From G039029935 sp039029935 (GTDB taxonomy: Bacteria > Chloroflexota > Anaerolineae > Caldilineales > Caldilineaceae): a stretch of 6,577 nt of DNA. The stretch is from contig JBCCFC010000787.1 of assembly GCA_039029935.1 (NCBI GenBank), forward strand, positions 1-6,577, read 5' to 3'. Both the position numbers and the translations under genes were made by a program. Of the stretch, positions 1 to 5,224 are shown piece after piece. The first letter of the stretch is position 1, and every line of letters begins with the position of its first letter. The notes under the pieces were generated by a model. That model did not search any database. It was not told the origin of the DNA and worked only from the letters and a program-made list of their open reading frames with translations.

Positions 1-237
1 GCATGGGGCAGGGCTGTTCAGTTCTAGAGAACGCCCTGATAATCAAGAAGGTGGTGGATATTCATGCTATTGCGAAAAATAGCAAGACGAACATTGGAGA
101 TGCCGTTATGCCGAAGAATGTTGAGGGCAAAACTGCATCTCCAATGTTCGTCTTGCTATTTTTCGCAATAGCATGAATATCCACCACCTTCTTGATTATC
201 AGGGCGTTCTCTAGAACTGAACAGCCCTGCCCCATGC
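1..237. repeat. Perfect 103-bp inverted repeat at the window edge
   Basis: Bases 1-103 are the exact reverse complement of bases 135-237, with a 31-base spacer at 104-134. I read the two arms base by base and found no mismatch. The right arm lies inside a decayed solute-binding protein gene on the minus strand. The left arm is the same DNA in the opposite orientation and starts at base 1. A perfect long inverted repeat with a short loop at a sequence end is the form expected from a fold-back (inverted, loop-deleting) chimera made during whole-genome amplification, library preparation or assembly. A natural 103-bp perfect palindrome with a 31-base loop would be unstable during replication in most bacteria, which also favours an artefact. 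Confidence 0.95.
3..134 (+). other. Folded-back copy of the solute-binding protein reading frame
   Basis: From the ATG at 3 the plus strand stays open through the left repeat arm and the spacer. It reads MGQGCSVLEN at the start and DAVMPKNVEGKT towards the end. The last part resembles the G-x-A-V-M-P-x-G-x-x-G-K segment found well inside family 1 ABC solute-binding proteins. The same frame is present on the minus strand of the right arm (237 to 135), where it follows the DDAWG segment of the main gene. The frame makes sense across arm plus spacer but loses it once the right arm begins. The spacer therefore probably shows what really follows position 135 on the minus strand. This is not an independent gene. 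The family match over about 15 residues is modest. Confidence 0.4.
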
Positions 238-903
238 ATCATCAAAGATGTCCGCACCATAGGGTCTGGCGTGAAGCAACCAAGCGTGGGTCGAGTTACC
301 GCCCGTCTGTCCACGAGAGGTCATGCCATACATGTCTGGCTCGTTCTCGGTAATGAATTCTGCAACTTCAAATAGCTCATCATAGGTGGTTGGTACTTCA
401 AGACCATGCTTCTCAAAGATGTCTTTACGATAGATCATGATGCTGGTTTCCGCACCAAATGGCACACCGTAAAGCCCTTGACCTGCACCAGAGAGATAGC
501 CACGACGACCACCTACAACTGAGCCTGAGTTGACATAGGCTGGAATCAGGTCTTCGCGGTCATAGGTTGGATCAGCCAAGTTTGCCATTGTGAAATAGCG
601 GCTCAGGTCTTCCAGATAGCCCTTATTCACAAAGTCAGTCTTGTTGAAGAACACCTATGCAACAACATCGTACTCACCTTGACCATCAGGCTTGTTGAGT
701 TCGAGAATCTGCTTGTCACGCATGGCCTGATATTCGATGAAATCAAGCTCAACGTTGATGCCCGTTGCCTCGGAAAATTCTTCCGCAACCGCACGCGCTT
801 TGTTGAAGTGCGACAATGACGGCCAGCTAACCACGACGGTTGAGCCTGCCAATCCATTGGCCTCGGCCACGGCAGCATAGGTTGCCAATGTTGACGGCGT
901 GTC
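135..903 (-). pseudogene. ABC transporter solute-binding protein (family 1, sugar-type), broken
   Basis: Extracellular sugar-binding components of this type capture a substrate outside the membrane and pass it to an ABC permease. The minus strand reads, in order, STVVVSWPSLSHFNKA and FIEYQAMRDKQ (typical mature N-terminus), YDVVA, then a TAG stop at 657-655. The same frame then continues with KTDFVNKGYLEDLSRYF, VPFGAETSIMIYRKDIFEKHG, TYDELFEVAEF and IFDDAW, a normal order for the family. After DDAWG a one-base shift within the G run at 233-230 moves the coherent frame to QGCSVLENALIIKK and onward. The alignment expected between DDAW and the later AVMP segment is too short, so an internal deletion is likely. 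No start codon, signal peptide or lipobox is visible: the N-terminus joins directly in frame to the ulaG remnant at about 903/904. No permease genes are in the window. The family call is firm; the substrate is unknown. Because the gene enters the repeat arm, its true 3' end is not visible. Confidence 0.85.
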
Positions 904-1841
904 CATCTGGTATTGTAGGCGATGCTTGCGCATATTCCATAGCACGAGGATTTCATTGGGGTCTGCTTGGAAATTGCTCCAAATGTCGTGATGCACTGGA
1001 ATCACCACCTCGCATTGTAGACACTCCGCCATTTTGAGCAGGTCGATTGATGTCATTTTGTCGGTCATGCTGATGGGATTGTCGCCAAAAGAACCAAGGG
1101 CGACGTGGATGTCGTGGTCCTTGCCATGCTTGGCATACCAGTTGGAGTAGTGCGAATCACCGCTGTGGTAGAGGTTGCCGCCTGGTGTTTTAATCAAGTA
1201 GTTAACGGCCTTCTTGTCCATATCCTGCACAGGGCTGTCCTTGAGAACAATATCTGGATTGTTGGGTGGAGCCGTGACCAACTCTGTGCGGTCAAATGAA
1301 TCTAGCACCACTAACTCAATATCGCCAATCTGGAGTGTGTCTCCCGGCTTGACAACAATACAGCGTTCTTCAGGAACACCCATTTTGTCCAGAGGTCAAC
1401 ACAGGTCTGTGGGCCGATAAAGGGCACATCATCGGCGCAGTTCTGCATGACAGCGGCGGCCACATGTGGATCGATGTGATCACCGTGATCATGGGTCGCC
1501 AACAGCGCAGAAAGCTCACGGATGGCAAATGGATCAAGCACACAGACTGAGTTGCGCAGATTAGGCTGTAGTCCCTGTACACCAATGGCGCGGATATGTT
1601 GATGGCCTTTGGTCATTGTCTTCTTTGCCTGTGTCCGTTTGCCACTCTTGACCCACAGGTCAATGCAAAGGTTTGTGTTGCCTTCACTCTTGACCCAAAT
1701 GCCCGTACACCCCAGCCACCACATGGCAAAGGTTCCAGGGGCCACGTCCTCTTGCTCGATCTCTTCATTCAGCCACGTCCCCCAGAGTGGGAACTGACTC
1801 AAAATCCAAGACTCACGCGTAATCTCACTTACTTGGCTCAT
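904..1841 (-). pseudogene. ulaG: UlaG-like L-ascorbate-6-phosphate lactonase, frameshifted and C-truncated
   Basis: UlaG is a cytosolic metallo-beta-lactamase-fold lactonase that opens L-ascorbate 6-phosphate to 3-keto-L-gulonate 6-phosphate. From the ATG at 1841 the protein follows E. coli UlaG closely as I recall it: ITRESWIL, WLNEEIEQE, VAPGTFAMWWLGCTGIW, and the metal motif THDHGDH at residues 116-122, then NCADDVPFIGP and TCVDLW. At W154 the frame breaks. The next expected residues, GVPEERCIVVKPGD, are in the frame starting at 1380, which fits loss of one G from the run complementary to 1379-1381. The second half keeps KTPGGNLYHSGDSHYSN, TDKMTS and VVIPVHHDIWSNFQADP. It ends at RLQYQM, about 40 residues before the usual end of a roughly 354-residue protein, where solute-binding protein sequence begins in frame. 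A GAGGA ribosome binding site lies at 1858-1854, 12 bases from the ATG. Identity is very secure; function is presumably lost. Confidence 0.93.
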
Positions 1842-1937
1842 GTTTCAACAAAGTCCTCGTGTGTAGTAATAGTAATCGTATTAATTTTTTTATGTATGTG
1901 AAAGGTGAAAAGATTCTGTTCTAATGATGTTGCAGCA

Positions 1938-1966
1938 ATGATAGCATCCGAAAATACACTCTTCAA
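1938..1966 (-). promoter_or_regulatory. Candidate sigma-70 promoter for the ulaG remnant
   Basis: On the minus strand TTGAAG (1966-1961) and TATCAT (1943-1938) are separated by exactly 17 bases. The -10 matches five of six consensus positions and the -35 four of six. Transcription would begin near 1931 and leave a leader of about 90 bases before the ATG at 1841. This was found by eye, so chance matches are possible in AT-rich DNA. Confidence 0.4.
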
Positions 1967-1982
1967 GCATATTCCCACAATT

Positions 1983-1998
1983 ATGCACATATGCGCAT
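1983..1998. promoter_or_regulatory. 16-bp near-perfect palindrome, candidate operator
   Basis: ATGCACATATGCGCAT is self-complementary except for one base pair and is centred between 1990 and 1991. It lies in the region between the divergent ulaG and PhyH remnants, about 17 bases upstream of the candidate minus-strand -35. A repressor or activator bound here could affect both directions. No regulator family is identifiable from the site itself. Confidence 0.4.
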
Positions 1999-2022
1999 TT
2001 AGCAATGGTCGTCATTAGTAAT

Positions 2023-2041
2023 CCCATGTTACCCCATGTTA
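2023..2041. repeat. Tandem 9-mer CCCATGTTA with 10-base spacing
   Basis: CCCATGTTA occurs at 2023-2031 and again at 2033-2041, one base apart, so the two copies lie on the same face of the helix at one-turn spacing. They lie about 80 to 100 bases upstream of the PhyH start at 2123. Direct-repeat half-sites at one-turn spacing are compatible with binding by a dimeric activator. The function is unproven and the copies are few and short. Confidence 0.45.
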
Positions 2042-2122
2042 AAGTGTTATGCTTACGTATACAAATCTAAATTTTTGAAACGCTGGCAAATCTTCTAGCG
2101 AACACACGAAAGGAACTTGATC

Positions 2123-2450
2123 ATGGCAGATACCATATTAAATCACCTGCTGACAGACGAAGAGCACAAGAAATTTGAGGAAGATGGTTTCTTGATTATT
2201 CCAAATGCACTGCCAGGGGACACGCTTCATCAAATCAGTACGGTGATTGATAACCATTACCAATCTGTTCGCGAGCAAGGGATCGCCAAGCCAGATTCAC
2301 TCTATGAACTTTCTGATTGCATCGGGCTTGATACCTTCATTTGATGCGCTTCCGCTTGCCAACTATTACTACGCTTCGGAAGAGGAAGTGCCTCTCTTAC
2401 ATTGGATGAATGACAACTTGGGACGCGAAAATGTACAACAGCCACGATGA
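2123..2450 (+). pseudogene. Phytanoyl-CoA dioxygenase (PhyH) family gene with the middle deleted
   Basis: PhyH enzymes are Fe(II)/2-oxoglutarate oxygenases. The start is the ATG at 2123, with AAAGGA at 2109-2114 eight bases upstream; a TTG at 2117 is in frame but less likely. The first 73 residues show the family N-terminus (LTDEEHKKFEEDGFLIIPNALP) and reach SDCIGL, then stop at TGA 2342-2344. From about 2340 the +1 frame reads ALPLANYYYASEEEVPLLHW and ends at TGA 2448-2450, which resembles the C-terminal tail of PhyH proteins (a tyrosine-rich stretch followed by EEVPL and an aromatic). The whole core is absent, including the HxD...H iron ligands, so the product cannot be active. About 110 of a usual 260 to 300 residues remain. 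The N-terminal assignment is good; the C-terminal one is moderate. Confidence 0.75.
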
Positions 2451-2489
2451 ACCTCTGACGCAGCCCCCGAAATGTAGACGTCCCTGATT

Positions 2490-2570
2490 AGAGTTTATAC
2501 CGATTTGTTTTTCACCTCTGGTAGCATCTACTTGGTTTCTAGTGGTGCAGGTGGGATCGATATAAACGCT
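2490..2570. repeat. 81-bp segment with imperfect 15-bp inverted ends
   Basis: Bases 2490-2504 (AGAGTTTATACCGAT) and 2556-2570 (ATCGATATAAACGCT) are inverted copies matching at 13 of 15 positions, separated by 51 bases. The trinucleotide ATT flanks both sides (2487-2489 and 2571-2573), as a 3-bp target duplication would. The segment lies 16 bases before the SorC start codon, in the 136-base gap after the PhyH remnant. It may be a tiny non-autonomous element or a pair of operator sites for the adjacent regulator. Both readings are inference. Confidence 0.5.
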
Positions 2571-2586
2571 ATTGGTTGAGGAATTT

Positions 2587-3465
2587 ATGCTTAATGAACT
2601 TAAATTTTGTTCAAACGATAGCCTCATTACCGATGAGCAAACAACACAACAGAACCAACAGGTTGGTTGACCGCCTGTCTGGGAATCCCTATGCCAAAGT
2701 TTGTCCTACCCAGCCAACTATCTCAGGGCTTTTGAAGAAAATGCTCGCTCCTTTTGTAGACAACCAGCGCACACAACAGCTACAAGAGGTTTCGTCTGGC
2801 GCAGACCTTGCCGAAGTGCAACTGCAACAAGAGGCGAAAACCAACCTCGTCATTTCCTCGGCGGGATTGCTCTTGGTAGCGGGAGGAGCTTTATTCTACC
2901 CACCCCTGTATATGATATGACCTTTGTCCAAATTTTGGGTGTGCTCAACTCTGGCAACCCGCTCATCGAAGGGCCAGACTTAGTACGTGAGATGGCAAAC
3001 CGCTATGAAGCAACCTACCGCTATCTCTACACCCCCATGATTGTGGAGAATGTACGGACTCGTGACTTATTGCTCCAAGAACCATCTGTGCGTGATACAC
3101 TCGACGCGGGTCGTCAGGCGGATGCGGTCATCATCGGCATCGGCGAACACTCCGCCAATTCCTCTGGCATGATTTGGACGGGGTATCTCAACCAAAAGGA
3201 CTTGACCTATTTAGAGAATCGGGGTGCTGTGGGGCATATGTGTGCGCAACACTTTGACGCGGAGGGCAATACCTTAGATGTGGATTTTAATCAACGTGTG
3301 ATTAGCATCGGCATTCAAGCTCTCCGTAATATTGAGACTGTGATTGCGGTGGCAGGTGGGCAAGAAAAGGCGAGAGCCATTTTAGGGGCGTTGCGAGGGA
3401 ATTATTTGGATGTGCTGATTACGGACGAAGCCGCAGCACAAGAGGTCTTGAAATTGAGCAGCTAG
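2587..3465 (+). pseudogene. SorC-family sugar-responsive transcriptional regulator, N-terminal half scrambled
   Basis: SorC/DeoR-type regulators carry an N-terminal helix-turn-helix and a C-terminal sugar-phosphate-binding domain. The start is ATG 2587, preceded by TGAGGAA five bases away. It reads MLNELK and a DEQTTQQNQQVG stretch, then hits TGA at 2668-2670. The recognition-helix segment PTQPTISGLLKKM and the following VDNQRTQQLQE...LAEVQLQQEAKTNLV lie in a second frame. From about 2860 the first frame resumes with GIALGSGRS and PVYDMTFVQILGVLNSGNPLIEG. From there to the TAG at 3463 the sugar-binding domain is uninterrupted: NRYEATYRYLYTP, ADAVIIGIGEHS, GYLNQKDLTYLE, AVGHMCAQHFDAEGN, TVIAVAGGQEKARAILGALRG and DVLITDEAAA. 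At least two frame changes and probably a short deletion are needed to join the parts. A short product could start at ATG 2917 and would be a ligand domain without DNA binding. The family assignment is strong. Confidence 0.88.
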
Positions 3466-3539
3466 GCAGCATGAGTAGATTATTCAGATGGTTGACGAAC
3501 CAGCAACAGTGTATCGACCAAGGAGCTTAGTTTTACATA

Positions 3540-4103
3540 ATGATGAATCCAGCCAAAATCATTCTCATCACGGGCGTGATGGCTTCTGGGAAGTCCACAA
3601 TCGCCCAGTTGCTCGCGGAGAAAATCCCTTGTTCTGTCCATCTACGCGGCGATGTCTTTCGGCGCATGGTGGTCAACGGGCGCGTTGATATGAGCGCAAA
3701 CCCCACACCAGCAGCGTTGGCTCAATTGCATCTTCGCTACAAGGCGTCGTTTCAAGTTGCCCAGCTCTATTGGGCATCGGGATTCAACGTCATCTATCAA
3801 GATGTCATTATCGGCCCGATGTTAACAGACGTTGTCAAACACTATCAAAACCTACCGTTGCATGTATTTGTCCTCAATCCTCAACCAAGCGTCGTCGCTT
3901 TGCGTGAGCAAAAGCGGGGGAAGACAGGGTATAGTGGCATAACGGTTGCACAACTGCAAACTGTGCTAGAGGCGACTGAGCGCATAGGCGAGTGGATTGA
4001 TAGCTCTGAACAGTTGGTTGATGAGACGACGCAGGCACTATTGGCTCGCATGGATAATGCACGTATTGATTGGGATTACAATAAGGAGTTAACTCATGAA
4101 TAA
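3540..4103 (+). CDS. Small P-loop kinase / chloramphenicol-phosphotransferase-like AAA ATPase
   Basis: This is an intact 187-residue cytosolic protein. Walker A is GVMASGKST at residues 12-20. RGDVFRR at 36-42 fits the substrate-side aspartate region of small-molecule kinases, and FNVIYQDVI (82-90) and LHVFVLNP (107-114) look like the following core strands. REQKRGKTG at 122-130 is a plausible lid that supplies arginines to the phosphates. The layout matches proteins annotated as AAA ATPase or chloramphenicol phosphotransferase-like; the substrate is unknown. An in-frame TAG at 3528-3530 limits the start to ATG 3540 or the adjacent ATG 3543. The only good Shine-Dalgarno (AAGGAG, 3520-3525) is 14 to 17 bases away, farther than usual. 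It lies inside a possible 19-codon ORF (3471-3530), so coupling or weak initiation is possible. The 3' end overlaps the next gene by eight bases, indicating one operon. Confidence 0.88.
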   Translation: MMNPAKIILITGVMASGKSTIAQLLAEKIPCSVHLRGDVFRRMVVNGRVDMSANPTPAALAQLHLRYKASFQVAQLYWASGFNVIYQDVIIGPMLTDVVKHYQNLPLHVFVLNPQPSVVALREQKRGKTGYSGITVAQLQTVLEATERIGEWIDSSEQLVDETTQALLARMDNARIDWDYNKELTHE

Positions 4104-4482
4104 AACATTTAAACCAGAAGGCTATCCGTCTATCTCACCCTACCTAATTGTTAATGATGCGGACAAGACGATTCAATTCTTGATTGCAACATTCGGTGCA
4201 ACAGAAATACGCCGCTTCTCCAATGAAGATGGCAGCATCAATCACGCAGAAGTACGGCTTGATGATGGCGTCCTCATGCTGGCCGACAAAGGGCCGGGCT
4301 GGCCTGACCGTCCCGCCAATGTTCACATCTACGTTGAAGACGTGGATGCCGTCTACCAGCGCGCACTCGCCAACGGGGGGGAATCAGTGCAGGAGCCAGT
4401 GCAAAAAGATGACCCGGACAAGCGCGGTGGCGTACGAGATGCGGGTGGCACGATCTGGTGGATTGCGACCAAAGTTTCATAA
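4096..4482 (+). CDS. VOC-family (glyoxalase/bleomycin-resistance fold) protein, PhnB-like
   Basis: This intact 128-residue protein has the two betaalphabetabetabeta modules of the vicinal oxygen chelate fold. Module one spans residues 12-65 with SPYLIVNDADKTIQF, FGATEIRRF and NHAEVRLDDG. Module two spans 74-127 with NVHIYVEDVDAVYQRALANG and ends in GGVRDAGGTIWWIAT. H50 and E52 occupy a place where metal ligands occur in some members, but no full ligand set is obvious, so it may be a PhnB-type binding protein rather than a metalloenzyme. AAGGAG at 4083-4088 lies seven bases before the ATG, inside the end of the kinase gene. The eight-base overlap implies translational coupling. Relatives include glyoxalases, dioxygenases and drug-binding or thiol-transfer resistance proteins; the specific activity cannot be told. 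Confidence 0.9.
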   Translation: MNKTFKPEGYPSISPYLIVNDADKTIQFLIATFGATEIRRFSNEDGSINHAEVRLDDGVLMLADKGPGWPDRPANVHIYVEDVDAVYQRALANGGESVQEPVQKDDPDKRGGVRDAGGTIWWIATKVS

Positions 4483-4501
4483 TTCCCAAGAAGGAGTAAA
4501 C

Positions 4502-5002
4502 ATGGCTGAACACATTTTGGCCCAATTGATTGAACACAATAACTGGGCAAACTTGCAAGTGTTTGATGCTTGCGTAACATTGACTGACGAGCAGCTTGAC
4601 CATCAACCACAATCTGCCATTCGTGGAACCATCCGCGAGACGTTGGAACATCTTGTATTATCTCAGGAAGATTACGCTTCTATGCTGCTCACAGCCGACC
4701 ATCCGCCTGAGCGCAAAACCGCGCCAACATTATCAGAACTACGTGGAATCGTCGAGCAATCTGGGCAACAGCTAACTGCACTCGCCCAAGATTCTGCCAG
4801 CAGCAAACTGCCATCGCAAATCCACATCAGCGACGGCTATCGGGTTGAGCCGTGGGTGATACTCACCCAAGTGATCAATCACGCCACCGAACACCGTGAG
4901 CAGATAAAAAGCATCCTGTCCGCGCTTGACATAGAACCACCAAGAATCGATGGGTGGATGTATGGCCGGACAAAAAGTGCGCTCCTCCCACCCACTACCT
5001 GA
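4502..5002 (+). CDS. DinB-family four-helix metal-binding protein (YfiT/DinB type)
   Basis: This intact 166-residue protein belongs to the DinB/YfiT four-helix-bundle superfamily, which includes thiol-dependent S-transferases and isomerases that use a three-histidine metal site. The candidate triad is H50 in ETLEHLV plus H127 and H131 in QVINHATEHREQ, the classic spacing (one distal His, then HxxxH). The N-terminus HNNWANLQVFDAC and the C-terminal DGWMYG are also family-typical. The start is ATG 4502, with AAGGAG at 4491-4496 five bases upstream and 19 bases after the VOC stop; upstream sequence in this frame overlaps the VOC gene and is not used. It is expected to be cytosolic, since there is no signal peptide. 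The thiol cofactor or substrate cannot be told. Despite the name, the family has nothing to do with DNA polymerase IV. Confidence 0.92.
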   Translation: MAEHILAQLIEHNNWANLQVFDACVTLTDEQLDHQPQSAIRGTIRETLEHLVLSQEDYASMLLTADHPPERKTAPTLSELRGIVEQSGQQLTALAQDSASSKLPSQIHISDGYRVEPWVILTQVINHATEHREQIKSILSALDIEPPRIDGWMYGRTKSALLPPTT

Positions 5003-5052
5003 TACATATTTGTGAATCTAAATGAACAACGAATTAACGTCAGGAACACAAA

Positions 5053-5139
5053 ATGCAGGATAATAACTTAAGTCATTTTGAAGCCATTGGCACAGATTCG
5101 TGTACCTGTTGTCATTGCGCAGAGTGCAAATGCAGATAG
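5053..5139 (+). CDS. 28-residue cysteine-rich peptide with metallothionein-like CxCxxCxC motif
   Basis: The ATG at 5053 opens a 28-codon frame ending at TAG 5137-5139. AGGA at 5042-5045 lies seven bases upstream, a well-placed ribosome binding site. The first 16 residues are polar and ordinary. Residues 17-28 (CTCCHCAECKCR) contain six cysteines and one histidine. C20-H-C22-A-E-C25-K-C27 has the CxCxxCxC spacing seen near the N-terminus of bacterial metallothioneins such as SmtA, but those are about 55 residues with a second Cys/His cluster that is missing here. The gene lies 50 bases after dinB on the same strand and just before a hairpin, so it could be the last gene of that operon. It may be a metal-binding microprotein, a fragment of a longer metallothionein, or a chance ORF. 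The density of cysteines and the good start make chance less likely, but no homolog is known to me. Confidence 0.5.
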   Translation: MQDNNLSHFEAIGTDSCTCCHCAECKCR

Positions 5140-5172
5140 CTTGACTCACTAACGAAAATTATTCAATGGTAG

Positions 5173-5217
5173 GGTGAATATACACATCAATCTACAAGGA
5201 TATGTATATTCACCTTT
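5173..5217 (+). terminator. Hairpin between convergent genes, candidate terminator
   Basis: GGTGAATATACA (5173-5184) pairs perfectly with TGTATATTCACC (5203-5214). After a single mismatch the stem continues for three more pairs (5186-5188 with 5199-5201), leaving a loop of ten bases. Four T residues (5215-5218) follow on the plus strand, so it could end the kinase-VOC-DinB-peptide transcript. It lies 11 bases beyond the stop of the convergent M20 gene. On the minus strand no T run follows directly, so bidirectional action is less sure. The stem is AT-rich and the T tract short, so efficiency may be modest. Confidence 0.55.
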
Positions 5218-5224
5218 TGAGCTA

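Noticed and set aside
627..956. 109-codon minus-strand frame rich in Trp and Arg
   Set aside because: It is an out-of-frame reading of the solute-binding protein gene with no protein-like features.
1375..1385. Programmed ribosomal frameshift in ulaG
   Set aside because: No canonical slippery heptamer or following structure is visible, and UlaG is normally one frame. A lost base is simpler.
840..1901. Several plus-strand open frames of 62 to 101 codons
   Set aside because: They lie antisense to the clear ulaG and solute-binding protein coding, show no family-like sequence, and disappear once the minus-strand frames are accepted.
2075..2090. CRE-like or LacI-type operator (TTGAAACGCTGGCAAA)
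   Set aside because: It is one base short of the CRE spacing and only partly symmetric, so the match is too weak.
2397..2627. Minus-strand frame across the PhyH-SorC gap
   Set aside because: It has no ribosome binding site or recognisable sequence, and it crosses the inverted-end segment and parts of two plus-strand remnants.
3471..3530. 19-codon ORF just before the kinase
   Set aside because: It has no clear ribosome binding site and no notable composition. Its only interest is that it contains the kinase's distant Shine-Dalgarno.
5022..5063. 13-codon ORF overlapping the start of the Cys-rich peptide
   Set aside because: It lacks a ribosome binding site and any leader-peptide signature.
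5053..5139. Cys-rich peptide as a thiopeptide or other RiPP precursor
   Set aside because: The SCTCCHC core looks superficially similar, but the leader is very short, the core is charged with Lys/Glu/Arg, and no cyclodehydratase, dehydratase or radical SAM gene is in the window.
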